Notes: a model not told the origin generated them from the sequence alone. A stretch of 64,000 bases of DNA from Palsa-343 sp036269135 (GCA_036269135.1 DATASQ010000048.1:1-64000); one strand, 5' to 3'; counted from the first letter of the stretch, positions 24,390-33,626 are shown. Program-made: numbers and translations.

Positions 24390-25139
24390 ATGCCCGAAGC
24401 CGCTGTTCAACCTGAAGCATCCGCCGCGCCGCTCGGCCAGGTCCAGCGTGTGGTGGATGCGTTTGTGGCTCCATCCAAAACCTTCGCGGACATTCGCCGC
24501 AGCGCCAGCTGGTGGCTGCCCTGGTTGATCGGCGTGGTGGTCACCCTGGCTTTCGGCATGGCCGTCCAGCAGAAGATCGGGTGGGAGAAGACCTACGAGA
24601 ATATCCTTCGCCAGACCCCCGCCCAGCAACAGCGGGTCGAGTCGCTCCCGGCCGATCAGCAGGCCCGCGCGAAACAGATGGGCGCGAACATCACCAAATA
24701 CATCTTCTGGGGAACGCCCCTTCTGGGCCTGATCATGGCCGTCGTGTCCGCGGCGGTTCTGCTCGCCACCATCAACTTTGGATTCGGCGGCACCGCGAAA
24801 TTCGGCCAGATGTTCGCCGTATGGATGTACGGCATCCTTCCCTGGTCGATTCAGGGCCTCCTCGGGATCATCACCGTGTATATCGGGGTGGATCCCGACT
24901 CCTTTAACCTGAAGAACTTTGTCGGGACCAACATCGGCTATTACCTGCCCCTGGACGTTTCCAAACCCCTGATGGCGCTGGCTACGTCCATCGACATCTT
25001 CACCATCTGGGCGCTGGTGCTGCTCACCATTGGCTGTGCGATCGTCGGCAGGGTGAAAATGAGCAAGGCAGCCACCGCGGTCTTCGGATGGTGGATCCTG
25101 ATCGTGGCTCTCAAGATGGTCGGCGCCATGTTCTCTTAA
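24390..25139 (+). CDS. YIP1-domain multi-pass membrane protein
   Basis: 249 residues; GGAGG lies eight bases before ATG 24390. Five hydrophobic segments are visible (WWLPWLIGVVVTLAFGMAV, YIFWGTPLLGLIMAVVSAAV, FAVWMYGILPWSIQGLLGI, IFTIWALVLLTIGCAIVG, AVFGWWILIVALKMVGAMF), the arrangement of bacterial YIP1 family proteins. The loop between helices one and two is Gln-rich and charged. In bacteria the function is unknown. A bidirectional terminator follows. No operon partner. Confidence 0.82.
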   Translation: MPEAAVQPEASAAPLGQVQRVVDAFVAPSKTFADIRRSASWWLPWLIGVVVTLAFGMAVQQKIGWEKTYENILRQTPAQQQRVESLPADQQARAKQMGANITKYIFWGTPLLGLIMAVVSAAVLLATINFGFGGTAKFGQMFAVWMYGILPWSIQGLLGIITVYIGVDPDSFNLKNFVGTNIGYYLPLDVSKPLMALATSIDIFTIWALVLLTIGCAIVGRVKMSKAATAVFGWWILIVALKMVGAMFS

Positions 25140-25162
25140 AGCTCTGTCGTCCACACAGCAAA

Positions 25163-25195
25163 GCAAGGGCCGCCGATTCGACTGGCGGCCCTTGC
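25163..25195. terminator. bidirectional terminator between YIP1 and the EF-G paralogue
   Basis: A perfect 12-bp stem (GCAAGGGCCGCC at 25163-25174, complement at 25184-25195) with a nine-base loop sits between two convergent genes. TTT follows on both strands. Confidence 0.85.
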
Positions 25196-25217
25196 GGTTT
25201 CCAGGCGGAGGGGGACT

Positions 25218-27383
25218 TCATTCTTCTTCTTCTTCGCCCGCCGGCTTCTTCGCGTTGGCGACGATTTTCTCCGCGATGGGCTGCGGGACGACGTCGTAGT
25301 GATCCATTTCCATATGGAAGCTGCCCCGCCCCTGGGTCATCGCGGTCAGCGTCTGGCCGTAGGTCAGCATTTCGGCCATCGGCACCTCGGCGCGGATCAG
25401 CGTGGTCGGTCCATGGCTTTCCATGCCCTGCACCCGGCCGCGGCGCTGGTTCAGATCGCCCATCAGCGCGCCCGCGAACTCCTGCGGACCTTCAATCTCC
25501 ACACGCATGATCGGCTCCAGCAGCGCGGGCTTGGCCTGCTCCATGCACTTACGGAAGGCGATGCGCCCCGCCATCTTGAACGACAGCTCGTTCGAGTCCA
25601 CGTCGTGGTAGCTGCCGTCGTACAGGATCACCTTGAAGTCCACCACCGGATAGCCCGCTAAAAAGCCGCGCGCCGCCGATTCCTGGATTCCTTTTTCCAC
25701 GGCGGGGATAAAGTTCCGCGGAATCGAGCCGCCAAACACGTCATTCTCGAATTCGAAACCGCCCCCGCGCGCCAGCGGCTCCATTTTGATCTTGCAGTCG
25801 CCGTACTGACCGTGGCCGCCGGTCTGCTTTTTGTGGCGTCCCTGCGCGTCGGCGCGCCCGCGGATGGTCTCCCGATACGGCACGCGCGGCGCCTTCAGCG
25901 TCACCTCGGTGTGGTAGCGCTTGCGGAGCTTGCTCACCAGGGTCTCAATATGGGGCTGTCCGGCGGCGGCAATCAGAAATTCGTTCGTCTGCCCGTCGCG
26001 GAAGAACCGCACCATCAGGTCCTCTTCCATCAGCTTGTGCACCGCGGGCGCGAGCTTGTCTTCGTCCGCGCGCGACTTCGGCTCAATGGCCCAGGTCATC
26101 GCCGGTTCGGGCATGGTCACCGGCTCATAGAAGATCTCCGCGCCCTTGTCGCCGAGCGTGTCACCGGTCAGCGTCTCCTTCAGCTTGGCCACCGCGCCCA
26201 GGTCGCCTGCATGCAGCTCGGTCACCGCCACCGCGGTGCGCCCCTGCATGATGGACAGGTGCGAGAACTTCTCCGCCGTTCGCCGCGAGTAGTTCTGCGC
26301 AGCGCCATCGTTGTGCAGCACGCCGGAGAACACCTTAAAGAAGCTGATGCGTCCGGCAAATGGATCGGTCATCGTCTTAAAGACGTACAGCGAGAGCGGC
26401 TCCCCGTCGTCCACCTTGCGCATCACGATCTCCGGAGACTGCCCGTCGGCGGTTGCCGCCGCGCCATTGCCTGCGCCGCCCGCCGCCGCGGATACCGTGG
26501 CCAGCACCGCACGCGCCGCGACCCGCTCCCGCTCGACCGGCGCCGGGGCGTAGACCTTCAGGAAATCCAGAAGGTGATCGGTGGCTACGTTCCCAAGGCC
26601 GCTGGCATACAGAACCGGGAAGATGCGATCCTCGCGGATTGCCTCATGCAGCGCGGTGATCAGGTGCTGCTCCGGGATCGTGCCCTCGCGGAAGAACTCT
26701 TCCAGCAACTCGTCCTTGCCTTCGGCCACCAGTTCCACCAGAGTCTCGTGCGCGCGCTGCGCGGGTTCCTTCAGGTTCTCGGGAATCTCACCGATCTTGC
26801 CGCGCCCCTCTCCACCCATGGCGTAGAAGAACGCCTCCATCGTGACCAGATCGACGACGCCCTCAAATCCTTTGCCGCTGGTGATCGGCAGCTGCACCGG
26901 GATCGCCTGCCGTCCAAAGCGCTCGCTCAGCCGGGTCAGGGTGACCTCCGCGGATTCCGCGGCGCGCGGGTGATCCATCTGATTGATCACGATGGCGCGG
27001 GGCAGATTGAATTCTTCGGCGTATTTCCACACGCGCTCCGTCATCGCCTCCACACCGTTTACCGCGTGGACGGTCACCAGCGCTGCCTCCACCGGCAGCA
27101 TGGCGCAGCGCGCCTCATGCACGAACATATGAAAGCCAGGAGTATCGATGAAATTCACCTTCACGCCATTCCACTCGGCAAAAGCGACGGCGTTCTGCAT
27201 CGTGGTGCCACGGGCCACGTCTTCCTCGTCGTAGGCGGTCACGGCCGATCCATCGTCCACACGGCCAAGCGTCGGGGTCATTTTGGCGGCATGCAGCAGC
27301 GCGGAGACCAGCGTGGTCTTGCCGCTGTGCGCATGCCCCACTACAGCTACGTTGCGGATCTCACTTCCCGGATAGGTTTTCAT
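25218..27383 (-). CDS. elongation factor G-like translational GTPase (paralogue)
   Basis: 721 residues, with AAGGAG six bases before the ATG at 27383. GTPase motifs: P-loop GHAHSGKT at residues 16-23, DTPGF (G3), NQMD (G4; normally NKxD). The EF-G domains II-V follow with GGHGQYGDCKI and the RRGRVQGME region of domain V. It lies away from any ribosomal-protein or tuf gene, and the P-loop differs from canonical EF-G (GHVDHGKT-like), so it is better regarded as one of the EF-G-like paralogues that may act in ribosome recycling, stress or an unknown step. The C-terminal tail is Glu-rich (AGEEEEE). Confidence 0.9.
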   Translation of the reverse strand: MKTYPGSEIRNVAVVGHAHSGKTTLVSALLHAAKMTPTLGRVDDGSAVTAYDEEDVARGTTMQNAVAFAEWNGVKVNFIDTPGFHMFVHEARCAMLPVEAALVTVHAVNGVEAMTERVWKYAEEFNLPRAIVINQMDHPRAAESAEVTLTRLSERFGRQAIPVQLPITSGKGFEGVVDLVTMEAFFYAMGGEGRGKIGEIPENLKEPAQRAHETLVELVAEGKDELLEEFFREGTIPEQHLITALHEAIREDRIFPVLYASGLGNVATDHLLDFLKVYAPAPVERERVAARAVLATVSAAAGGAGNGAAATADGQSPEIVMRKVDDGEPLSLYVFKTMTDPFAGRISFFKVFSGVLHNDGAAQNYSRRTAEKFSHLSIMQGRTAVAVTELHAGDLGAVAKLKETLTGDTLGDKGAEIFYEPVTMPEPAMTWAIEPKSRADEDKLAPAVHKLMEEDLMVRFFRDGQTNEFLIAAAGQPHIETLVSKLRKRYHTEVTLKAPRVPYRETIRGRADAQGRHKKQTGGHGQYGDCKIKMEPLARGGGFEFENDVFGGSIPRNFIPAVEKGIQESAARGFLAGYPVVDFKVILYDGSYHDVDSNELSFKMAGRIAFRKCMEQAKPALLEPIMRVEIEGPQEFAGALMGDLNQRRGRVQGMESHGPTTLIRAEVPMAEMLTYGQTLTAMTQGRGSFHMEMDHYDVVPQPIAEKIVANAKKPAGEEEEE

Positions 27384-28229
27384 GGACAGCTCCTTGGGGT
27401 GATGCTCGTTAGATTGCGTGCTCGGGCAACGGCAGGCGGGCGCTGCACGCAGAGGCCGCCGTCGCCTCGCTCCTCAAACGAAAACAGACAAGTAGAAATC
27501 AGAGAGGGGAATCCGTCCTGTGACGGAGGGCACAGGGATATCGGGAAGGCGTCGAGCGGGCGTCTGAGACGGAGGCGGATTAGGCTCCGGCGCGCGGTGC
27601 TGGCGTGCCGGACTGGCTCCGGCATAAACAACTCGGGCGGGCCGGGATTGCGGACGATTCCGCTCCCGCACCCGCGGAAACTGGGAGAATAGCACAGCGG
27701 GGGCAGGGCAGGGGAAGGGAGACCTGGGAGGGCGAAGCGCTCCGCCGGCCACGGAACCCGGAGACTGCGACCCCCGGCAGCCGGGCCGCTCAGCGGTCGG
27801 TGACGGCACAGACGCCCTCCACCGCGGCCGCTTCAGGATTCACAAAAGACCGTCGCTGAAAGTAGACGGCGAGATTGACCGGTGCGGCCCGATCACCCAG
27901 TTCTGCGCGAGAGAAAGCGCCGGCACGCGCTTGTTGCGAAACACCGCGTGCAGTTCCTCGCAGCGCACGCGCGTGAAGGGCGGATACATCTCGGACGGAG
28001 TCAGCCGAAAATTTCACGGCATCTTGCATGTCTCCGACGAGCCGGCGTGGTGGCGGCACGCCGCGAGGGCTAATGGATGCGTGCAGGCGGATCGGACGCG
28101 CCTCAGCCGGGCGTATTGCGTTCCGCGAAGGGCGCCCGGCCCGGAGAGCGCTGCCGGTGGAGGCAACTTCCTCTTCGCTGCGGTAGAACGTAACGCGGAG
28201 CACCCTTCTTCCATAAGATAGGATTTTGT
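27384..28229. other. 846-base gap with no supported gene
   Basis: Several overlapping frames exist here on both strands, but none has a ribosome site and recognisable protein character. No tRNA-like fold, promoter or long repeat was recognised. It may be leader and spacer sequence around the downstream glycan-related genes. Confidence 0.5.
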
Positions 28230-29127
28230 ATGCGTCTGACGAGGGTCCTGAAATCCATTGCCAACCACCCCCTGAACGCGGATCGTAAGGTCGCTTCGAT
28301 GGTTCGCTTTTTCAAATGGCAGCTTGGCATCCGCCTGGTTCCGGGGCCCGTGGTGGTTCCGTTTGTCGATCAAGCCAGGCTCCTCGTCCGCAAAGGGCAG
28401 TTCGGTGCGACCGGCAACATCTATACAGGGCTGCTCGATTTTGAAGAGATGGCGTTGTTGCTCCACTTCCTTCGCCCCGAAGACACCTTTGTCGACATCG
28501 GCGCCAATGTCGGCGTCTATACGGTTCTGGCCGGAGCTGTGGCCGGGGGCACGCTGCATAGCGGCGGAGCCTGTCCCCGCGACGTATGCCGACCTTCTGG
28601 CCAATATCCGCATCAACGGGATCGAGCCGCGTTGCCGGGTGGAGAAGGTCGCAGTTGGTGCGGCCTCCGGTTTCCTGCGCGTCACTACCGGTCTCGATGC
28701 CATGAACCATGTCATCCCCGCGGAAGAGAGTGGGAACGGCGCCTCCTTCGTTGAAGTCCCCGTCAGGACGCTGGACGATGTCGTGGGAGGCGCCGCGGTG
28801 ACGGTCCTGAAAATCGACGTAGAGGGCTTTGAGAGGGAAGTGCTTGCAGGAGGCGGCAAGACGCTGGCGGATCCGAGTCTCCTGCTGGTCATTATGGAAG
28901 TGAACTACTGCACCGGGAGGTATGGATACGACGGCGCGTTGCTCCATCAGCGGATGGCGGGCCTTGGCTTCCAGACCTTCCGCTATCTGCCCCGGGAACG
29001 AACCCTGGTCCGATCCGAGATCGCAGCGGGCTTCAACGTCGTCTTTGTTCGCCATCTTGAGGCTTTCGAGCAGCGGCTGCGGAGCGCCCCACAGTTCGAG
29101 ATCCAACGGCTCGGAGTGAAAATCTAA
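28230..29127 (+). pseudogene. FkbM-family methyltransferase, frameshifted in a G run
   Basis: Two overlapping frames together encode one FkbM methyltransferase. The first, from ATG 28230, contains the SAM motif DTFVDIGANVGVYTVLAG; from about 28550 the homology continues in the next frame (IAAEPVPATYADLLANIRIN ... VLKIDVEGFEREVL) to the stop at 29127. Removing one G from the run GGGGG at 28545-28549 restores a continuous frame of about 298 codons (AVAGARCIAAEPVP). Either the gene is inactivated, or this is a homopolymer sequencing error; slippage is possible but unproven. Such enzymes O-methylate sugars of surface glycans. A glycosyltransferase gene follows on the other strand. Confidence 0.85.
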
Positions 29128-29158
29128 TCCCTGCGGCAGTTCGATTCGTCGCCGCAGA

Positions 29159-30286
29159 CTAATCCAGCGGGACGCCGGGCCGGTATGCCACGCGCAGCTT
29201 ACGGTTGCGCACCAGCCGCACCAACTGCCGGTTGACCCGTCGCAGGAATGCGGACGAATTGTGGTGGCGCAGCAATTCGATTGTCCGCCATCCGGGGATC
29301 TTCTGCATTGAAGTCATTACAGGGATGGGGTCGGCCGAAGGTCGTGCCGAGCGCTCGTGCAGAAAACGACCCACCTGGCCGCGGTAATCGCGTTTGTAGT
29401 CTCCCCACCAGGCAATACACTGCTGCTGGAGAACGTCGATGTCGTCGGGGTTGCGCAGCATCCGCCTGATCATGCGTGCGGCCTCGGACCAGGAGCGCAC
29501 CGTGGGGATTGGGTGGTCGCCCAGAAGCTTTCGATAGTAATCCAGTGTTGCCCTTTTCTCCACGATCGGAATCGCGCCGCATTCAAGCGATTCGTACATC
29601 CGGAAACACTCGATGTTAACGTTGCCCATGGGGCAGGGCGAAAACGCCGATTCCAAAAGAATCTGGCTGTATTCCTCCGGGGGCAATCTTTTCGGCTGAC
29701 CACCCACGCGGTTCAGGATGGCCAGTCCGGGAACGTCGTCGGTCGAAAAGAGGAAATGCGGTTCGATGGATGCCAGCGCCCGCACAGCATCGGGGCGCGT
29801 GGATTTGCCCGCGTGGCCTATGAACGACCAGACATAGCGCCTTCTGGCAGCAGGCTGAATCGGGCGTCCGCCTCGGGCCATTCCTTTGCCATAGCCGAGA
29901 GGCAATTTCCTCACGTGGTCATGAACGAATGCATCGGACCAATGGCAGCGAAAGACGCCGCGGAAGTTTCGGTAGAGCTCATATCGCCCTCCCTCGTAAT
30001 TCTCATCGAGAAATTCGACCAGGAATGCATTTTTTCCCCGGAACTGCGCATAATAGGCGGGGTCAACGCAATAGGTGAAGGCGTCGAAGAGGATGGCATT
30101 GTCCAACACCATCTGGTGCCTGCTGTCGGTCACATGGCTGGCTATCCATGGTCCGAAAATCTCTTCGATCCATTCACGTTCGCGGGGATTGGACGATTGC
30201 CAGATGGCCGTGAACCTCGGGCTCACCGGATCGATGATGTCCTGGCCATTGATCAAAATTCTCAGACTCCGAAACCCTTTTAGCAT
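29159..30286 (-). CDS. exostosin-family glycosyltransferase
   Basis: Start at ATG 30286 gives 375 residues; the open frame extends further upstream but without support. The C-terminal half matches the exostosin type: YVWSFIGHAGKSTRP, FSPCPMGNVNIECFRMYESL and ECGAIPIVEKRATLDYY, where the family binds the nucleotide sugar near the conserved Glu. There is no membrane segment, so it probably works in the cytoplasm or at the membrane surface on a surface polysaccharide. It converges on the broken FkbM gene. Confidence 0.8.
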   Translation of the reverse strand: MLKGFRSLRILINGQDIIDPVSPRFTAIWQSSNPREREWIEEIFGPWIASHVTDSRHQMVLDNAILFDAFTYCVDPAYYAQFRGKNAFLVEFLDENYEGGRYELYRNFRGVFRCHWSDAFVHDHVRKLPLGYGKGMARGGRPIQPAARRRYVWSFIGHAGKSTRPDAVRALASIEPHFLFSTDDVPGLAILNRVGGQPKRLPPEEYSQILLESAFSPCPMGNVNIECFRMYESLECGAIPIVEKRATLDYYRKLLGDHPIPTVRSWSEAARMIRRMLRNPDDIDVLQQQCIAWWGDYKRDYRGQVGRFLHERSARPSADPIPVMTSMQKIPGWRTIELLRHHNSSAFLRRVNRQLVRLVRNRKLRVAYRPGVPLD

Positions 30287-30434
30287 ATCCCGGGGAAGCG
30301 GGTCGCGGAGATTCGCAGGGCTGCTTCGGACTTGTGCGGAACAAAGCCCTGGCCGCCGGTGTCTTCCGAGTAGGGTTTTTGCGGTCGAAATCAAAAAGGT
30401 AGCGGCCGCATCCGGTCGCGCATCCCATTTTTTA

Positions 30435-30626
30435 GTGAGCCGAAATTTCAATTGGATCTGGTATCTCGGTGCCGCGGTCTGGTTCCTGAACGCCGCGCTG
30501 GCCATGCATCACGGCCATTTGCGCATGGGACTGACGAATGCCGCCATTTCCGCGGTCTTCCTGGTGGCCGGGATTTTCTTTGGGCGGCAGGCGAAGCGCC
30601 AGGCTCGGCGCAATCGCGGGCGCTGA
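30435..30626 (+). CDS. 63-residue two-helix membrane protein
   Basis: A GTG at 30435 opens a short frame coding for a protein with two hydrophobic helices (WIWYLGAAVWFLNAALAM; MGLTNAAISAVFLVAGIFFG) joined by HHGHLR and ending in a very basic tail (RQAKRQARRNRGR). The arrangement is that of a small helical hairpin membrane protein. No ribosome site is strong (TTTTTTA upstream). The family is unknown. It is separated from the aminotransferase terminator by about 90 bases. Confidence 0.55.
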   Translation: MSRNFNWIWYLGAAVWFLNAALAMHHGHLRMGLTNAAISAVFLVAGIFFGRQAKRQARRNRGR

Positions 30627-30717
30627 GGGCTTCCGCTGGCTGCCGTCGACCCTTACGGCATGGCGTAGACCCACCCCCCTGGGTGAGGACCTCAACAACT
30701 ACTTTGTTTTCAATTAA

Positions 30718-30750
30718 ACGAGGGTAATACCTTTTGGGTATTACCCTCGT
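30718..30750. terminator. perfect 14-bp hairpin, probably bidirectional terminator
   Basis: ACGAGGGTAATACC (30718-30731) pairs perfectly with 30737-30750, loop TTTTG. It lies between the small membrane protein (+) and the aminotransferase stop at 30811 (-). T-rich sequence follows on the minus side. Confidence 0.75.
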
Positions 30751-30810
30751 CCTGTGCACCATTTGTGGGGCAGCGGCTTTTCCTGGAGAGGGGCAATCTC
30801 CAGGGAAAAC

Positions 30811-32175
30811 TCAGGCTTCCTTCTCGGCGATCGCGATGCACTCCTCGAAGATGTCCATGGCGATGGAGCACTCCTGCTCGTTGACGATGAGCGGGGGAGC
30901 GAGCCGGATGGAGTTCTCGCCGCAGCCGAGGATGAGCAGGCCGCGCTCGAAGGCCAGATCGACGATCCGGTCTCGGAGCGCCGGAGCCACCTCGCGGGTT
31001 TGCTGATCCTTTACGATCTCGACGCCGATCATGAGGCCGCGACCGCGGACATCGCCAACGATGGAATGCTTTTTGGGCCAGCCGTGGAGCCGGCTGAAGA
31101 GCTTCTCACCCTGCGCCGCTGCGTTGGCAAGTCCTTCTTTCTCAAGGACATCGATCGTGGCCAACGCGGCCGCGATGCAGACCGGATTGCCGCCGAAGGT
31201 GGAGGCATGCGAGCCCGGCTTCCAGTCCATAATGGACGCTTTCGACATGCAAATGCCCAGCGGCATGCCGGAAGCAATGCCTTTGGCCGAGCAAACGATG
31301 TCCGGCTCAACGCCGGTGTGCTGGATGGCCCACCATTTGCCGGTGCGTCCGGCGCCGGACTGGACCTCGTCGGCGACCAGCAGAATGCCGTGTTTGTCGC
31401 AGATGCGGCGCAGCTCCTGCATAAAGATCGTGGGTGCAACAACATAGCCGCCCTCGCCCTGAATCGGCTCGACAAAGATGGCGGCGACCTCTTCCGGAGG
31501 CAGAACGGTGTGGAAGAGCTTGTCTTCGATGTAGCGGGCGCAGGCGAGGGCGAATTCCTGCTCTTCCTGGGGTCCGCCGGAGCAGCCGCGGTACGCGTAG
31601 GGATAGCGGATGTGGGTGACGCCGGGCACGAGGGGAGCAAAGCGGCGGCGCTGCTGCGGCTTGGAGGCGGTGAGGGAGAGCGCGCCCATGGTGCGGCCGT
31701 GGAAGGCGCCGAGGAAGGCGATGATGTTCTGGCGTCCGGTATGGTAGCGGGCGAGCTTGAGGGCGCACTCGATGGCTTCGGCGCCGGAGTTGCCGTAGTA
31801 GAAGCGGTGGGGGCCGGGCATGGGCGCGATGGCCGACAGGCGTTCCGACAGGGTCACCAGCGATTCGTAGTAAAAGTCGGTACCGGACATGTGGATCAGC
31901 TCGCCGGCCTGCTTCTGGATGGCGGCGACGACGGCGGGATGACAGTGGCCGGTGGAGACGACGGCGATGCCGGCGGCAAAGTCGAGGAACTCGTTGCCAT
32001 CGACGTCTTCAATGCGCACGCCGCGGCCGCGCCTGGCCACCAGCGGATAGGAGCGGGTATAGCTGGGCGAGATGACGCGGTCGTCGGCAGCGACGATCCG
32101 TTTCGCCTCGGGGCCGGGCAGCGCCGTCTTCAGTTTGGGTCCGTACTGGGTCAGAATGTCAGCAGTGGCAGTCAT
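30811..32175 (-). CDS. class III PLP aminotransferase (4-aminobutyrate/ornithine type)
   Basis: Start at ATG 32175, preceded by AAGGAGCGAAAC (a good ribosome site); 454 residues. Class III signatures: GNSGAEAIECALKLAR, FLGAFHGRTMGALSLT, and the PLP lysine Lys298 in DIVCSAKGIASGMPLG following LLVADEVQSGAGRTG. It transfers an amino group, most often from GABA, ornithine or another omega-amino acid, to 2-oxoglutarate in the cytoplasm. The closest general match in style is GabT-like, but substrate cannot be set by eye. There is no partner dehydrogenase in the window. Confidence 0.9.
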   Translation of the reverse strand: MTATADILTQYGPKLKTALPGPEAKRIVAADDRVISPSYTRSYPLVARRGRGVRIEDVDGNEFLDFAAGIAVVSTGHCHPAVVAAIQKQAGELIHMSGTDFYYESLVTLSERLSAIAPMPGPHRFYYGNSGAEAIECALKLARYHTGRQNIIAFLGAFHGRTMGALSLTASKPQQRRRFAPLVPGVTHIRYPYAYRGCSGGPQEEQEFALACARYIEDKLFHTVLPPEEVAAIFVEPIQGEGGYVVAPTIFMQELRRICDKHGILLVADEVQSGAGRTGKWWAIQHTGVEPDIVCSAKGIASGMPLGICMSKASIMDWKPGSHASTFGGNPVCIAAALATIDVLEKEGLANAAAQGEKLFSRLHGWPKKHSIVGDVRGRGLMIGVEIVKDQQTREVAPALRDRIVDLAFERGLLILGCGENSIRLAPPLIVNEQECSIAMDIFEECIAIAEKEA

Positions 32176-32562
32176 GTTTCGCTCCTTGCAGGTGGAAAGC
32201 GGCTGTCGGGCCATCGGCGGAATCCAGATGACAGATCGGTGAGAGAGGTCATCTTCGGGCACGCCGCTGGGCAGATGCGGCGCGAGCAGCGGTGACTAGT
32301 CGCTGCCGAAGAGACTCGGTCGTGTGCGGGTAGGCAGAACGCGGAAGAAGCGGCGCGGCGCGATGGCGCGGACGAAGGCCCGGTTCCAGTTCCTGCAGCT
32401 AAAAATGCCCGGAATGGAAGCGGTGCGTCGCATGGTTCGGCTCGCCCTGAGAATAGCACGGGGGAGGCGGCGATTCGACAGCGCGGCGGCGACGTTACGG
32501 CAGAGTGGACGCCGGGCCGGTGCGACGGAAGCGGATCGGGGGTCATCCCATATACTGGGAGT
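32176..32562. other. 387-base gap without a supported gene
   Basis: Frames on both strands overlap here; the longest positive-strand one (from 32324) is Arg-rich with no hydrophobic core and has no ribosome site. TATACT at 32551-32556 just before nuoI is noted as a -10-like box without a -35. Confidence 0.45.
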
Positions 32563-33054
32563 ATGTCGATCGTTCGCAACGCCGCTGCTATCGCCAAAGG
32601 GATGAGCATCACCTTCCGGGAGATGTTTCAGCCCACGGAAGTGGAGAACTATCCCGACGGCAAAGGGCCGCTGCGGGGAGCGGTGTTCCAGGAGCGCTTC
32701 CGCGGCGCGCACGTGCTGCAGCGGGACGAGAACGGGCTGGAAAAGTGTGTCGCGTGTTTTCTGTGCGCGGCGGCCTGCCCTTCGAACTGTATCTATATTG
32801 AAGCCGATGAGAATACGGCCGAGAAGCGCATTTCGAGCTCGGAGCGGTACGCGAAGGTCTACAACATCGACTACAACCGGTGCATCTTCTGCGGCTACTG
32901 CGTGGAGGCGTGTCCCACGGATGCGATCACGCACGGACACGGCTTCGAGCTGGCCAGCCTGAATGCCACCAATCTGGTGATGCGCAAGGAAGACATGCTG
33001 ACGGCGGCGGTGGGGATGCCGGGGGTTGCGACGCACTCGGATTCGACGAAGTAG
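32563..33054 (+). CDS. nuoI: NADH-quinone oxidoreductase subunit I (orphan copy)
   Basis: 163 residues with two 4Fe-4S motifs: C62xxC65xxC68xxxC72P and C107xxC110xxC113xxxC117P, the ferredoxin-like core of NuoI. The N terminus (VRNAAAIAKGMSITFREMF) matches the family, and the C-terminal part binds the neighbouring subunits. It carries electrons from the peripheral arm towards quinone in complex I. The remaining nuo genes are not in this window, so this is either a second copy or a rearranged one. It is followed by tandem repeats. GGGAG lies close to the ATG. Confidence 0.9.
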   Translation: MSIVRNAAAIAKGMSITFREMFQPTEVENYPDGKGPLRGAVFQERFRGAHVLQRDENGLEKCVACFLCAAACPSNCIYIEADENTAEKRISSSERYAKVYNIDYNRCIFCGYCVEACPTDAITHGHGFELASLNATNLVMRKEDMLTAAVGMPGVATHSDSTK

Positions 33055-33133
33055 CGGGTTTTTGTAGTCTCGGGGCGGATGAGGCCTGCTTCCGATGTCA
33101 AGTCGAAGGCGGCCAGGCATGGGACACCCGCGT

Positions 33134-33437
33134 CTCCCACATCTGCCGAAACCGGGCAGATGTGGGGCACCCGGGGTGGGTGCTGGTTGGGTATTTCTGC
33201 CTCCCACCCTGTCGCAAAGGCGCGACAAGGATGGGGCACCCAAGTGGGTTGAGGGCTTCATCTCCCACATCCGCCAAAACTGGGCAGATGTGGGGCACCG
33301 GGGTGGGTGCTGGTTGAGTATTTCTGCCTCCCACCCTGTCGCAAAGGCGCGACAAGGATGGGGCACCCAAGTGGGTTGAGGGCTTCATCTCCCACATCCG
33401 CCCAAAACTGGGCAGATGTGGGGCACCGGGGGTGGGG
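33134..33437. repeat. tandem 128-bp repeat, about 2.4 copies, with internal palindromes
   Basis: Units begin CTCCCACAT at 33134, 33262 and 33389 (period 128 then 127); the third is cut at about 33437. Each begins with an inverted pair (in unit 1, CCCACATCTGCC at 33136-33147 and GGCAGATGTGGG at 33155-33166) and later has TGTCGC...GCGACA around a six-base loop. Copies differ by a few bases and the open frames through them are non-coding by character. The unit is not of CRISPR size. Confidence 0.85.
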
Positions 33438-33559
33438 GACCCGCTCCATTCCGTTCAGAAATCGGGCCATCCAATGAGCGGCGGGCACTGCCGGACCTTC
33501 CCTGGTTCGAGGTGGGCGACGAGTTGGTTAGGATCATAGGTGGCGTTCCGGAAGTTCGT

Positions 33560-33626
33560 CTCAGCCGGCTGAGGAGACAACCGCAGATTCTTCGCTTACC
33601 ACCCCCAAACTGAAAGACGTTTGGGG
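33560..33626. other. palindrome and hairpin in the metH leader
   Basis: CTCAGCCGGCTGAG at 33560-33573 is a perfect 14-base palindrome, and CCCCAAAC (33603-33610) pairs with GTTTGGGG (33619-33626). They fall between the tandem repeats and metH. No SAM, SAH or cobalamin riboswitch consensus was recognised in 33438-33709, and nothing else there was assigned. Confidence 0.45.

Noticed and set aside
25812..27692. 626-codon open frame opposite the EF-G paralogue
   Set aside because: It is the antisense of a protein with clear motifs; high GC produces long empty antisense frames.
27790..28203. 137-codon minus-strand frame in the 27-28 kb gap
   Set aside because: No ribosome site, no hydrophobic core, and no recognisable family.
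33095..33397. Open frames through the 128-bp repeats
   Set aside because: The same frames repeat with the DNA unit on both strands and have no ribosome site; they follow from the repeat composition.
33134..33437. CRISPR array from repeated units
   Set aside because: Units are about 128 bases with the whole unit conserved, no variable spacers of 30-40 bases, and no cas genes nearby.
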